Shown: positions 24,757 to 33,750 of the stretch, piece by piece
Layout of the letters: the number at the start of each line of letters is the position of its first letter
Numbering within the stretch: the first letter of the stretch is position 1
From: Natronosalvus hydrolyticus
GTDB taxonomy: Archaea > Halobacteriota > Halobacteria > Halobacteriales > Natrialbaceae
NCBI GenBank assembly: GCA_025517525.1
Contig: JAOPJZ010000017.1
Span: 1 to 64,000 of the forward strand
Length of the DNA: 64,000 nt
Direction: 5' to 3'
Translations under genes and position numbers: made by a program
Notes under the pieces: model-generated
What the model was told of the DNA's origin: nothing
Seen by the model: only the letters and a program-made list of their open reading frames with translations
Databases searched by the model: none

Positions 24757-26913
24757 ATGCAGGTTAGAATTCCTGCTGACGTTGAGGTTCCGATGCGGCT
24801 GTTTGGCCAGTTCACGTTGAAGGATATCGCTCGGCTGGGTATCCCACCGGGGCTGGTGTACGTTTGGTTGGGTGGTTCTGGAAACCCGTTGAACACGATA
24901 CTACCAGTCATTGCTGCAGCACTGGTCGGTGTTGCCTGGTACAAGTCCTCGTATAAGGGTTTAAAGCTGGATGAATTGGTGTACCACGCCGTTAGATGGA
25001 CGGGTGAGAAGCGTGAGCTCGAGGGTACTGACGTTGACAAGGTTGAGAAACGGTACATCAAAACCGAGAACGGGGATTTGGTGGCTTTCGTCCGGGTGGA
25101 TTCGGTTAACCTCTCTGCCTTAGACAGTTTGGAGCAGGAGTCTGTCCACCAGGTGTATGCTGATTTGCTGGATTCGATCAACTTCCCGATCGAGGTTCAC
25201 TCCCGTCAGGAACGGTTTGATCTGAGAGAGTACACCCAATCGCTGAAAAACCTGGGTGAAACACCGGAGGCCTTGAGAAGAGGGTACATCAACCACTGCA
25301 GAAAGCTGTCACGGGGTGAGCTAGTTACGACAAAGCACTACATCTCGGTCAAGGCTTCGCCCCAAAACATCCAGTTCTTGAAGCAATTCGTGGGTTCGGA
25401 AAAAGCGAAGACACCGGAAAGAGTCGTTGCCTCGGAACTGGACAGTCGCTGCCGAGAAGTTCTCAAAGCGTTGAACCGGGGAGATCTCTCCGCTGACCGA
25501 GTCCACGATGATGAAATGTATGAGGTTGCGAAAGAGCTGAGTCACTTCCAACCAGGAACCCAGAAGAACTGGACCACAACACCCGTCCAAGATCAAGACG
25601 GCGAATATCGGAAAACACTGTACATCACAGAGTACCCGTCACCTGCACGTCTAGGATGGGTTTGCGATGTTATGCGGGTGAACGGGCTCGTCGACGTCAC
25701 CCAAGTCATCCAGCCCAAAGAACCGGGTGAGACCGTAAGCAAGCTGGAAACCCTCAGTGAGAAGCTGACTGCAGAGATTGAATCCTTCCTCACCGCCGGA
25801 TACATCGGCGGAGTCAGGGATTTAGAAAGAAGACTGGATGATACCAACTGGCTGCTAAACCTGTTAGTAGACCGGTCTGACCGGCCCTTCCGGTACGCTG
25901 TCTACATCACAGTCCATGATACGGACAAAGAGCGGTGTGAACAGACACTGGAAGCGGTTGAGACACGGTTGAAAACCTCTCAGACCGAGTACGAGCACAC
26001 CTTGTTCCGTACGGACAAAGCGCTGAGAACGTACTCACCGCTTCACACAGACGGGTTGAACCAGAAATTGCTGATGCCCACTCGTTCGGTAGCAGCTGCT
26101 CTTCCGTTCGCTACACAGGACACGAACCACGGTTCTGGCGTGGTCTACGGGATGGACACTACTGACGGTGTCCCGCTCCTACTGGACAGGTTTTCTTGGG
26201 ATAGCTCGGATTCCGTCCGGTTCGGTAAGAAAGGATCTGGTAAGAGTTACGCTTCGAAACTGGAGCTGATCCGGTCTTGGCTGTCAGATGACGATCTGCA
26301 GATCATTGTTATCGACCCGAAGCAGGAGTACGGGGAACTGGTTGAAACCCTTAGCAACACCGAAAACCCGGTTCACGGGTTAGACGAAGAGTTCAGTCTT
26401 GATAACCGGATTACGAGTTTCGAGCCTGAAGAGCGTGGTCAAGACGCTGATGTTCCAAAACTGGTTCGATTAGTCGAACAGCTGTATCGTGAGACTTCGC
26501 AGGATACCCGGCGGACGCTGGTGTTGATTGATGAGGCTCATCAGTTGATGAACCACGAAAAGGGTCGTGGAGTCCTGGCTAAATGGGTTCGTGAAGCTCG
26601 TGACACCAATACTGCTCTCTCACTTGTTTCGCAGAACGTTGCGGATTTCACGTATTGTAGGGAGGGTCGTGCGATCCTGGATAACACTCAGATCAAAGTC
26701 TTCCACTACCACGACCGAGTTCCGGATCACGCGGTAGACTACTTCGACTTGTCTCGTAGCGAAGTCCGGCAGCTGAAAAACCTGAAAACAGGTGGGGACA
26801 CGCGGTACAGCGAGGCCGTTCTCAAAGTTTCCGGTCAAGTCAACACAACTCTCCGGATCACAGCATCGCGTCAAGAACACGAGATAATCGAAAGCAGCCA
26901 ATACGGACAATGA
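24757..26913 (+). CDS. PrgI-VirB4 fusion ATPase
   Basis: 718 residues. The N-terminal ~75 residues have IPADVEVPMRLFGQFTLKDI and two hydrophobic segments, the pattern of PrgI/VirB3 proteins, fused to a VirB4/TraC-type ATPase. Walker A FGKKGSGKSYASKLE is near residue 490 and Walker B TLVLIDEAHQLM near 587, followed by a LVSQNVADF sensor region. VirB4 energises substrate transfer and pilus assembly. It starts four bases after the VirB6-like gene and overlaps the next one by four. Confidence 0.9.
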   Translation: MQVRIPADVEVPMRLFGQFTLKDIARLGIPPGLVYVWLGGSGNPLNTILPVIAAALVGVAWYKSSYKGLKLDELVYHAVRWTGEKRELEGTDVDKVEKRYIKTENGDLVAFVRVDSVNLSALDSLEQESVHQVYADLLDSINFPIEVHSRQERFDLREYTQSLKNLGETPEALRRGYINHCRKLSRGELVTTKHYISVKASPQNIQFLKQFVGSEKAKTPERVVASELDSRCREVLKALNRGDLSADRVHDDEMYEVAKELSHFQPGTQKNWTTTPVQDQDGEYRKTLYITEYPSPARLGWVCDVMRVNGLVDVTQVIQPKEPGETVSKLETLSEKLTAEIESFLTAGYIGGVRDLERRLDDTNWLLNLLVDRSDRPFRYAVYITVHDTDKERCEQTLEAVETRLKTSQTEYEHTLFRTDKALRTYSPLHTDGLNQKLLMPTRSVAAALPFATQDTNHGSGVVYGMDTTDGVPLLLDRFSWDSSDSVRFGKKGSGKSYASKLELIRSWLSDDDLQIIVIDPKQEYGELVETLSNTENPVHGLDEEFSLDNRITSFEPEERGQDADVPKLVRLVEQLYRETSQDTRRTLVLIDEAHQLMNHEKGRGVLAKWVREARDTNTALSLVSQNVADFTYCREGRAILDNTQIKVFHYHDRVPDHAVDYFDLSRSEVRQLKNLKTGGDTRYSEAVLKVSGQVNTTLRITASRQEHEIIESSQYGQ

Positions 26914-27308
26914 CTCGAGACAAATTACCAGACATCGATCGCTTGGAACCGGCTGAGAAAGACGGTGAGACGGTTAAGAAACCGGTGCAGGTAGAGGAAC
27001 TCGAGGAAGTAGTAGAGAGCCCTGGTGATGTCACGGTCAACTACTACGAGGACAACCACTCGAACGACCGGGTCTACGTGGTGAAAAACTCGGGGAACGT
27101 GAGCAAAGAAAACTCACAATCCTATTCGATCGTGGATGACATGGTGTTCATCCTGCTCACCATAACAGTAGCGGTGGTCCTGTCCGCATTGTTCCTTTAC
27201 GGAGTTGGCCTAGCTAGCACGGACGATTGGCTGGCCACCTTTTTCGGCCTCATGTTGGCTGTGTGGTCAGCGTACTGCGCGGTCTGGATCTACTTCCGAG
27301 GTGAATGA
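26910..27308 (+). CDS. membrane-anchored transfer-operon protein
   Basis: 132 residues: an acidic soluble N-terminal half (VQVEELEEVVESPGDVTVNY) and two C-terminal membrane helices (about 80-100 and 107-128). The stop and start overlap with both neighbours. The position between VirB4 and the coupling protein suggests a scaffold or VirB8/10-like anchor, but no family motif is visible. Confidence 0.55.
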   Translation: MTRDKLPDIDRLEPAEKDGETVKKPVQVEELEEVVESPGDVTVNYYEDNHSNDRVYVVKNSGNVSKENSQSYSIVDDMVFILLTITVAVVLSALFLYGVGLASTDDWLATFFGLMLAVWSAYCAVWIYFRGE

Positions 27309-28287
27309 ACTCATGGGTTGGAAAGACCGACTCCTCTGCTCGCATACCGAGCTGTCGGAGGAAGAGGCTGAACAGCTTCAGCACTCCGTTGCACCAGGCT
27401 ACACGGTAGAGGTGCGTCCACCAGTTCAAACAAGTAAGTCTGCATCATTGGAACAGTTTGTTAGAGGGATTCAAGAGCTGCAAACCCGGTGGCTTGGTGT
27501 TCGGAACACTTCCCCTGTTACAGCGTTCGAGATCCGAAGGACAGGCCGGGATATCAGACTGCAGTTTTCGGTCCCGACCAAACGTCTTGAGCGAAAAGTA
27601 CGTGCACACTTGTCGAACCAGGTTCCGGATGTCGGGTTCAGCAGTGGGAGTAGTGGGCTTCCCGTGTTGGAAGGTGAGACGGTCGGTGGCGGGATTTTGA
27701 CTACTGGGCGGTTGGATCACTATCCGTTACGGCAAGAGTTCGATCAGCCGCCTGTGAACGCGTTAGCAGCTGCTCTGCACAGGCACTCGATGCAGGATAC
27801 CAAGATCGTGGTTCAGGTATTGTTCCAGCCTTCGGTTGGCCGGCCGCTGCGTAGTTGGTGGTGGACCCGTCGGGCGTACAAGAGGATCGGGTATTTGCGG
27901 AAAGAGAAGGAGAAGTTGTGGGGTTCTCGTTCCCCAACTCCTCGAGAAAAACGGCAGGCGAACGCGATTGAAGCGAAAGCGGGTAACAATCGTTTCCACA
28001 CGGTTATCCGGTTCGTGGTTATCGGGGCTGGAGAGTACACTCGTAGCCGTGTGAAGGAGTTGTCCGGAGCGTTCAACGTGTACGAGAACCCGGAGACTGG
28101 GCAATACTTCGATACGGTAACAGTTCAGTCCCTGTGGGAAGGCAGGATCGTTGATTTTTGCAGATCGGTGGCTGACCGGGAGTTCGACAGCTGGGCTTTG
28201 AAATTCCAGACAGGGGTTCCGGAACTGGCCGCACTGGTATCGATCCCGAACCGACAGCAGGAGAACATCAGCTACGCTCAACCATGA
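27301..28287 (+). CDS. transfer-operon protein, probable coupling-protein partner
   Basis: 328 residues, no membrane segment. Beta-alpha alternation with SPVTAFEIRRTGRDIRLQFS and RFHTVIRFVVIGAGEYTRS recalls the N-terminal domain that precedes VirD4-type ATPases in some archaeal and Gram-positive systems. Here it is a separate gene that overlaps the ATPase start by four bases. It may supply that domain in trans. The family assignment is inferred from position and secondary-structure pattern. Confidence 0.5.
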   Translation: MNELMGWKDRLLCSHTELSEEEAEQLQHSVAPGYTVEVRPPVQTSKSASLEQFVRGIQELQTRWLGVRNTSPVTAFEIRRTGRDIRLQFSVPTKRLERKVRAHLSNQVPDVGFSSGSSGLPVLEGETVGGGILTTGRLDHYPLRQEFDQPPVNALAAALHRHSMQDTKIVVQVLFQPSVGRPLRSWWWTRRAYKRIGYLRKEKEKLWGSRSPTPREKRQANAIEAKAGNNRFHTVIRFVVIGAGEYTRSRVKELSGAFNVYENPETGQYFDTVTVQSLWEGRIVDFCRSVADREFDSWALKFQTGVPELAALVSIPNRQQENISYAQP

Positions 28288-30212
28288 AACCTGAAGAAGT
28301 GAAAACCCTCGTCCAGAACTGCAGCGACCTCACGACCACGTACCTCGGTACCCGTGAAAGCCGAATGGGAGTGGAGGAGAACATAGGCATCTCCGATGAA
28401 GACCGGTTGACGCACGTCCTCGGAATCGGTGCGACCGGGACTGGAAAAACACAGGCCATGGTGCACGCCGCGTTACAGGACATCCAGAAAGGCCGGGGAA
28501 TATGTTTCATCAACCCGAAAGGCGATGTTATCAACCAGATTCTGGAAAAGCTGCCTGAAGACCGTGAAGACGATGTTGTCTACATCAACCCGGATAACCC
28601 GCCGGTTACACCAATCAACCCGTTGAAACCGAGTATCACCTCAGAAATGTCGGGTGCAGCACTGGAAAACCAGAAAGAGATTATCGTAGGTGACATCCTC
28701 GCGATGTTCAAGCGGCAAAGCCAGAACTGGGGTGATCAGTGGCCTCGGATTCTGTCTACTTTGCTGCGTGCCCATCTGGATTTGAACATTCGATACGATG
28801 AGAACAACACGTTAGCAGATGTTCTTCACTGCGTTTCCAGTGATGAGGCATTGACCGAGTTGATCAACCGGACAAGCGATGCGAATATCCGGAGTCACTT
28901 GATCGATATCCGTGATAATGTCACCGATCATGCGAAGCTGCCGTTGAAACGGCGTATCCAGGACTTCATGGGGAATGATGTGATCCGTCGTGTGATCGAT
29001 GCTGAAGAGGACGGGGTGGATATTGCGGAAGCGGTTACACAGGGGAAGATCATCTTGGTTGATGTGCAGCGTGGTAAGATCGGGCGAAACGCCTCTCCTA
29101 TCATCGGTTCTCTTGTGATCACGCAGGTTTGGGCTGCTGCACAGTCACGGGTCGGTATTCCCTTAGAAGAACGGGAGATGTTCTCCTTGTTCATCGATGA
29201 GGCGAAACATTACATGTCCGAGTCCAGTAACTTCGATGAGTTACTGTCTGAAGCCCGGGAGTACCGGCTGAGTACTTGGATCGCTACACAGTATATTGAC
29301 CAGTTGGATGCTGAGATGCAAAGAGCGGTGGTGAACAACTGCCGGACCAAATTGGTGTTCCAACCGGAAATCGCTGATGACGGGTCTCGTATTTCGAACA
29401 TGCTGCTTGGGGTTACGAAAGATCACCTGCAGCACTTGGGACAGTACCGTGCGTTCCTGCAATCACCTGGGAACAACGATGCTGTTTCGTTTTCCACTTT
29501 CCCGCCGTGGACAGGAAGCCGGGAACCAGACGAAGTTCTGGCATTGAAGAAGAAAGGTACGAAAGCCCCGGAACAGGACAAAAAACAGGGTGCTCTAAAC
29601 GAGTTGCTGGAGCTTGGACCTGGTGACAATGCTGGAAAAGTGGAGCACACCCGGTTGTTGCAGCGGGCGAAGGAGTACTTGGAGAAGCGGCCAGCGGTTA
29701 AGCAGGTGAACCTTGAGCATCAGATGCCTGGTGCAGAGCTTCCGGATGGTGTAGTGATCAAGACGAATGGGAAGGCGAACCTGGAGGCAGAGGTTTCCAC
29801 TTTGTCCAAGCCTGCACGTGTATTGACGAATCTGAAAAGGGCGGTGGAGAACGATCGTAAGTGTATTTTCGTTGCTCGTGAAGGAACTGCGGACTTGCTG
29901 GACAACATCATTAGCGATCCAGTTGATCGTAGAGGCGATACGTACGAGGACGAGAAAGGCAGTTTCGACTACTATGATGATGACGGTAAGGAGTTCACAG
30001 AAATCGAGGAACTGCAAGATGCTGAGTACCGGATTCTCTCGGTTGCTGGTAACGGTTCGATTCGTGACTACGGTACAGGCTCCGAGCCTGAGTGTCCTGA
30101 GTTGAAGGATGGTAGCGATTTGGAAGAGTTGCAGTCGTTCTGCATGTACCGAGAGGACAACGGTCATTGTACGATTCTGGAAACCGAGTGCGTGGTGACC
30201 AGTGATGATTGA
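28284..30212 (+). CDS. VirD4/TraD-type coupling ATPase
   Basis: 642 residues. Walker A IGATGTGKTQAMVHA near residue 48 and Walker B FSLFIDEAKHYM near 302, with the TraM-recognition-type region MQRAVVNNCRTKLVF after it. The HerA/FtsK-like core pumps DNA through the transfer channel. No N-terminal membrane helix is present, unlike classical VirD4; the anchoring could come from neighbouring proteins. The C-terminal ~200 residues are acidic and contain a CPELKDGSDLEEL stretch. A second ATPase of this class is at 58882-60933. Confidence 0.88.
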   Translation: MKPEEVKTLVQNCSDLTTTYLGTRESRMGVEENIGISDEDRLTHVLGIGATGTGKTQAMVHAALQDIQKGRGICFINPKGDVINQILEKLPEDREDDVVYINPDNPPVTPINPLKPSITSEMSGAALENQKEIIVGDILAMFKRQSQNWGDQWPRILSTLLRAHLDLNIRYDENNTLADVLHCVSSDEALTELINRTSDANIRSHLIDIRDNVTDHAKLPLKRRIQDFMGNDVIRRVIDAEEDGVDIAEAVTQGKIILVDVQRGKIGRNASPIIGSLVITQVWAAAQSRVGIPLEEREMFSLFIDEAKHYMSESSNFDELLSEAREYRLSTWIATQYIDQLDAEMQRAVVNNCRTKLVFQPEIADDGSRISNMLLGVTKDHLQHLGQYRAFLQSPGNNDAVSFSTFPPWTGSREPDEVLALKKKGTKAPEQDKKQGALNELLELGPGDNAGKVEHTRLLQRAKEYLEKRPAVKQVNLEHQMPGAELPDGVVIKTNGKANLEAEVSTLSKPARVLTNLKRAVENDRKCIFVAREGTADLLDNIISDPVDRRGDTYEDEKGSFDYYDDDGKEFTEIEELQDAEYRILSVAGNGSIRDYGTGSEPECPELKDGSDLEELQSFCMYREDNGHCTILETECVVTSDD

Positions 30213-30624
30213 GGATCTTCGTAACCAGGTTCGGGAGAAGGATGCTGCCGTACTGCTGTGTATAGAGAGAGGCGAGGACGATGTTCAGAAGATCACGTCG
30301 ACTACCAGCTTGTCGAACGGGGAGGTGAACTACAGCTTCCGCAAACTCGAGAACCTTGGACTGATCGAAGTGGAAAAGCAGGATGGCATGGTGGAACGCG
30401 TAGTGGATGGTACGAAGCAAGTGTTTGAGGCTCCGAAAAAGGCAGAGTTGACCGGTCCTGGTGAGAAATATGTGGAGCTGTTGAACGACGGTACGTTGGA
30501 AAGCTTCGAGGACATGAACCGGGATGAACTGGTGCGTAACGTTCAACGCCTGGATAGGGAGGTTGAGGAGTTGTGGGAAGCGTTAGAAGCGTTCAGGAAA
30601 CAGGTTCAGAGAAAGCTGAACTGA
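30202..30624 (+). CDS. winged-helix protein ending the transfer operon
   Basis: 140 residues: DAAVLLCIERGEDDVQKITS, recognition helix GEVNYSFRKLENLGLIEVE and a wing KQDGMVERVVDG form a winged helix, followed by a C-terminal coiled coil (REVEELWEALEAFRKQVQRK). The start overlaps the coupling ATPase by 11 bases. A relaxosome or regulatory role is inferred from operon position. Confidence 0.7.
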   Translation: MMIEDLRNQVREKDAAVLLCIERGEDDVQKITSTTSLSNGEVNYSFRKLENLGLIEVEKQDGMVERVVDGTKQVFEAPKKAELTGPGEKYVELLNDGTLESFEDMNRDELVRNVQRLDREVEELWEALEAFRKQVQRKLN

Positions 30625-30636
30625 CGTAATTCCCTC

Positions 30637-31266
30637 CTACGGGTCGAACAATTGTGATTCGGAAACCTTCCAGTCACCCTCGTACCAAAACATCCCATAG
30701 TCTAACAGGACTTGTTCACCGTTGTGTTCGCCGACTTCTTCATCGTGTACCACCCAATTTGGATCCTCATTTTTGAGTTCGTCTTTGAGAGGGTCTGCTT
30801 TTCGAGTACCGCCATCGCTTCGCTGAATATTGGATACCACTGGCATGGTGATCCAGCTAAACTCCTGTCCGTCCCATCCTGTGATTGGTGCGAACAGATG
30901 ACCGACATTTCTGGTCACGGCTTCGCTATAGATGCGGACCTTACCAAAATTCTCCACAGCATAGGTTGGATGGTCGTCTGGAAGAACAGAACTCGGACTG
31001 ACCTTCTTGGTTACGTCTTGTGACCTGTCATGAGTTGATATGAGTAGGTACTGAGGTTCTTCAGACGGTTTGATTAAGCGCCCAAAATCAGGGTGTGCCT
31101 CCGGAACCATCCCATTTTTGAAATTGATCGATTTCCAGGATTTGTGATGTCCAAGTTCCTTCGATTTATCGAAGTCACTGTTTCGGAGCGCTTCAACCAT
31201 TACGTCTACCCATTGCTCTCCTGCGTCGGTGAAAACATTGGGTGCGGTTTCGTTTTCTTTAATCAT
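30637..31266 (-). CDS. hypothetical protein
   Basis: 209 residues, soluble, mixed beta character (YLLISTHDRSQ; FSWITMPVVSNIQRSDGG). ATG start. It is convergent with the transfer operon and lies 40 bases downstream of the C2H2 mini-gene, so it is probably the last gene of the run read from the TATA box at 31693. No family recognised. Confidence 0.55.
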   Translation of the reverse strand: MIKENETAPNVFTDAGEQWVDVMVEALRNSDFDKSKELGHHKSWKSINFKNGMVPEAHPDFGRLIKPSEEPQYLLISTHDRSQDVTKKVSPSSVLPDDHPTYAVENFGKVRIYSEAVTRNVGHLFAPITGWDGQEFSWITMPVVSNIQRSDGGTRKADPLKDELKNEDPNWVVHDEEVGEHNGEQVLLDYGMFWYEGDWKVSESQLFDP

Positions 31267-31305
31267 TTCTCAGTAGATAGAGGTCTTTCTACGAAGGAGA
31301 TCAGT

Positions 31306-31437
31306 TTATTGGCTTGTGTGACTCCTAATATAGTGCTGTACAGCCTTTTTCTGTGTGTCAAACGCGGTTCTGCAGTCGTCGCACACGTATTTCTTGGACA
31401 CGTTTTTGTGGGCTTCTGCGAATGGGTCGATGATCAA
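31306..31437 (-). CDS. C2H2 zinc-finger mini-protein
   Basis: 41-43 residues. One complete finger: CDDCRTAFDTQKKAVQHYIRSH (C-x2-C-x12-H-x4-H) filling the C-terminal half. Two starts are possible: TTG at 31437 or ATC at 31431, the latter exactly 15 bases from GGTGA. The stop of the upstream gene overlaps the start, so the pair is coupled. Single-finger archaeal proteins often bind DNA or RNA; no target is known. Confidence 0.6.
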   Translation of the reverse strand: MIIDPFAEAHKNVSKKYVCDDCRTAFDTQKKAVQHYIRSHTSQ

Positions 31438-31652
31438 TAGTCACCGTCTTGGAGTTGGTAGTCGGTTTCGAACGTAGAGAGGTATTGCTCGGCAAGTTGT
31501 TCCATGTCTTCCAGGTACTGTAGTCGCTCTTGGTCGGTTTCTTGGCGTTTCATTTCGTGAAGTTCTTCCAGAATATTCACGATCTCGAGTTGGTGTCCGT
31601 CCAAGACTTCTACGTACTCGTCCTCGAATTCGTCTCTTCCGTATTCAGAAAT
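31434..31652 (-). CDS. small acidic coiled-coil protein with ATT start
   Basis: 72 residues. No ATG, GTG or TTG exists between the upstream in-frame stop and residue 13, but an ATT at 31652 lies exactly 15 bases from GGTGATG. The protein is a continuous helix (EYVEVLDGHQLEIVNILEEL, then QETDQERLQYLEDMEQLAEQ), clearly coding in composition. A TATA box at 31693-31707 drives it. A clear single-gene case for a non-AUG start. Function unknown. Confidence 0.65.
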   Translation of the reverse strand: MSEYGRDEFEDEYVEVLDGHQLEIVNILEELHEMKRQETDQERLQYLEDMEQLAEQYLSTFETDYQLQDGDY

Positions 31653-31692
31653 AGAGGTGCATCACCTTGGTCACGTACAGCAATTGTAAAAC

Positions 31693-31707
31693 GGATATTT
31701 ATAAAAG
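31693..31707 (-). promoter_or_regulatory. TATA box
   Basis: CTTTTATAAATATCC on the minus strand about 45 bases upstream of the ATT-start gene; the GGTGATG lies between them, so this transcript has a leader. Confidence 0.7.
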
Positions 31708-31730
31708 AAGAATCGGGAATGAGGAGGATG

Positions 31731-32024
31731 TTAGTCCCCCATGTTTGCGTTCCCGGCTACGTCTTGTAGATCGGATTCATCCAGGTCTGCTGGATCTACT
31801 TTTGTGATTTCCAGTTGGTCTCCTGCCTCGATCCGTCCTACTTCTGCTCCAGGCTCGATTTCTATGTCTCTCCGGTTTCCGCTGGTTTTCTCTTCTTCGA
31901 CTACGTACAGTGTTCCTGCACTGTTTTCAAGGAATCTAATTTCTTCTTCTCCCATACGCACATCTTCCAGGGGTAGGATGTCTACGAGCTCTTCTACAGG
32001 TTTCTGTAGCTGTGCTTCTGCCAT
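31731..32024 (-). CDS. small acidic beta-rich protein
   Basis: 97 residues from the ATG at 32024, preceded by GGAGGTGA. It has ELVDILPLEDVRMGEEEIRF then beta strands (GTLYVVEEEKTSGNRRDIEI) and an acidic tail. The pattern resembles a small barrel, but no family is recognised. It lies 22 bases downstream of the larger protein gene at 32047 and is probably co-transcribed with it. Confidence 0.6.
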   Translation of the reverse strand: MAEAQLQKPVEELVDILPLEDVRMGEEEIRFLENSAGTLYVVEEEKTSGNRRDIEIEPGAEVGRIEAGDQLEITKVDPADLDESDLQDVAGNANMGD

Positions 32025-32046
32025 GATTTGTGTCACCTCCGTTTGG

Positions 32047-33165
32047 TTATCTTGCCCTGTCGAGTACGTCTACTCGGTAGACGCCTCTGTCCAGGGTGAG
32101 TTCCAGGTTTTGATGCTCGTCGTGGATAACGTATAGTTTAGACCGATCTCTGACGCTTACGCGTCTTCGGCTGTGTTGGATCGCGTTTGAGAATAGTAGT
32201 ATGTGGTTCCCGAGTTGGACGTTGTACTGTCCTTCGCTGTTGCTCCAGTCCTTGTTCACTCGTTTTTCAGCAGTTCTTCGAACTTCTTGCTCGTCGATTA
32301 GATCTGCTATTTTCTCTTCGACCGGTTCCCATAGTATCTCTTTGATAAGCTGTTTCCGGCGTTTCGCGGTCAGGACTTCCCAACCGTCTCTTTCATCCTG
32401 AAGATCTCGAATCTTGTTTTCAGAAATACCAGCTTGTCTTTGAATCTGTTTCAGCTCCTCTGATTCGCTAGATTCGATCTTTAAAGGATCAACTGTTTTT
32501 TGACAGGAATTGACTGTTATTTTGTCAGAAATTCCTTCGATCTGGGGCTTTGCTTGCTCGATAATCTTCTTCCTCAGCGCTTTACGGATATCGGATTGTT
32601 CATCAACCACTTCCCGGGATTTGCGGTATTTGATTCCGCTCTTACTCTTGTCTTCCTCCTTTTTGATCGTGATGTCTCCTTGTAGTCTGTAGGTTTCTCC
32701 GGGTTGCAGGTCGCCTCCTTGGTATTCCCGTGTGAAACCCATCTTCTCCCGGATCTCCTCTTCTGTCCACTCAAAGTCTGGGTCGTCGATTCGCTTGTCT
32801 GATTGAAGTTCGTGTATGAAGAACCCGGATTCTTGGTCTGGATCGTATCCTACAACCCACTCGGTGTGTTCTTGTTCGTGGATGTATCTGGGCTCGTTGT
32901 AGCTGGGTCTTGTTCGCCGGTATTCTTCGGTTCGTACGATTAGATAGTTCGGTGATTGGAAAACAATCTGCACGTCGCTGATTTTCTCTTTACGCCCTAT
33001 CCGGTGGTAGAAGAACCGATCAACATGTTGTTCGTCTTCTTCATCACTCGCGATCAGTTCCTTTGTCTTCTCCACATCCCGGTTTTCAATGTGGATAGCG
33101 ATGTCACTGAGTGTGGTGTCACGTCGTATTTCCGGGATTCCAGAATTGTCTTGATCGGTCGCCAT
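32047..33165 (-). CDS. hypothetical protein
   Basis: 372 residues, soluble and strongly charged. N-terminal helical part, a beta-rich middle (QIVFQSPNYLIVRTEEYRR), a helix-rich region with ESEELKQIQRQAGISENKIR, and a C-terminal beta part (YNVQLGNHILLFSNAIQHSR) ending RVDVLDRAR. ATG about 35 bases from a TATA box at 33198. First gene of its operon. No known family. Confidence 0.6.
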   Translation of the reverse strand: MATDQDNSGIPEIRRDTTLSDIAIHIENRDVEKTKELIASDEEDEQHVDRFFYHRIGRKEKISDVQIVFQSPNYLIVRTEEYRRTRPSYNEPRYIHEQEHTEWVVGYDPDQESGFFIHELQSDKRIDDPDFEWTEEEIREKMGFTREYQGGDLQPGETYRLQGDITIKKEEDKSKSGIKYRKSREVVDEQSDIRKALRKKIIEQAKPQIEGISDKITVNSCQKTVDPLKIESSESEELKQIQRQAGISENKIRDLQDERDGWEVLTAKRRKQLIKEILWEPVEEKIADLIDEQEVRRTAEKRVNKDWSNSEGQYNVQLGNHILLFSNAIQHSRRRVSVRDRSKLYVIHDEHQNLELTLDRGVYRVDVLDRAR

Positions 33166-33197
33166 TGGAAAATAAACATCAAAATAATGGTGGAAAT

Positions 33198-33210
33198 TAA
33201 CTTAAATAGC
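33198..33210 (-). promoter_or_regulatory. TATA box
   Basis: GCTATTTAAGTTA on the minus strand, about 38 bases upstream of the ATG at 33165. Confidence 0.6.
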
Positions 33211-33267
33211 AGTAGGGTAGCTGTTCGTGTCCTGCGCCTTCTCTATACGGTTTTAGGGCAGAGATAG

Positions 33268-33750
33268 TTAGAACCCGCTGGTTTTCGTGGGTACGTAGTA
33301 CGGTTCCTCAGACTCGAACTTGATTGTTTTCTCGAGTTCGACGTCTTCCAGGTACTCGTCGACGGCTTCGCTGGCTCGTTCTACAGTGATACTGCCACCG
33401 GTACCTGTAACATGGTTTTCTGGCGACTCGTAGATCACGTCCATCACGGGACCATAGTCGCGTTTGTTGAACACGCCTGCTCGGCTGCTCCACGGGCCTT
33501 TGAGCGTGATCTGCTCTCCGTCCACTGTCTCTATATCGAAGTGGCGTCCGGCGTATCCGTCTTGTTGACCTCCATCCCATGCGAAGTACTCGGCGTACCC
33601 GGATTCGTGTTCTGCGTACCACAGTCCGGTTTCCTTGCTTCCTTCGAACCGTAGCTCATCACGAGTAGGAATGTCCTCAGCTGTCAAGTGAAGCCGAGGA
33701 TCGTTCAAAACGTCTTCCTTCCAATCCACATCTGCATCGTAGATCTCGAT
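33268..33750 (-). CDS. hypothetical protein, probable ATC start
   Basis: About 160 residues. The first GTG (33729) is seven codons into a coding-like frame that begins with ATC directly after the TGA of the HNH gene, 13 bases from GGTGATG; the residues before the GTG (EIYDAD) fit the rest of the acidic protein. Beta-rich core (EQITLKGPWSSRAGVFNKR). Probably translated by coupling to the HNH gene. No family recognised. Confidence 0.6.
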   Translation of the reverse strand: MEIYDADVDWKEDVLNDPRLHLTAEDIPTRDELRFEGSKETGLWYAEHESGYAEYFAWDGGQQDGYAGRHFDIETVDGEQITLKGPWSSRAGVFNKRDYGPVMDVIYESPENHVTGTGGSITVERASEAVDEYLEDVELEKTIKFESEEPYYVPTKTSGF

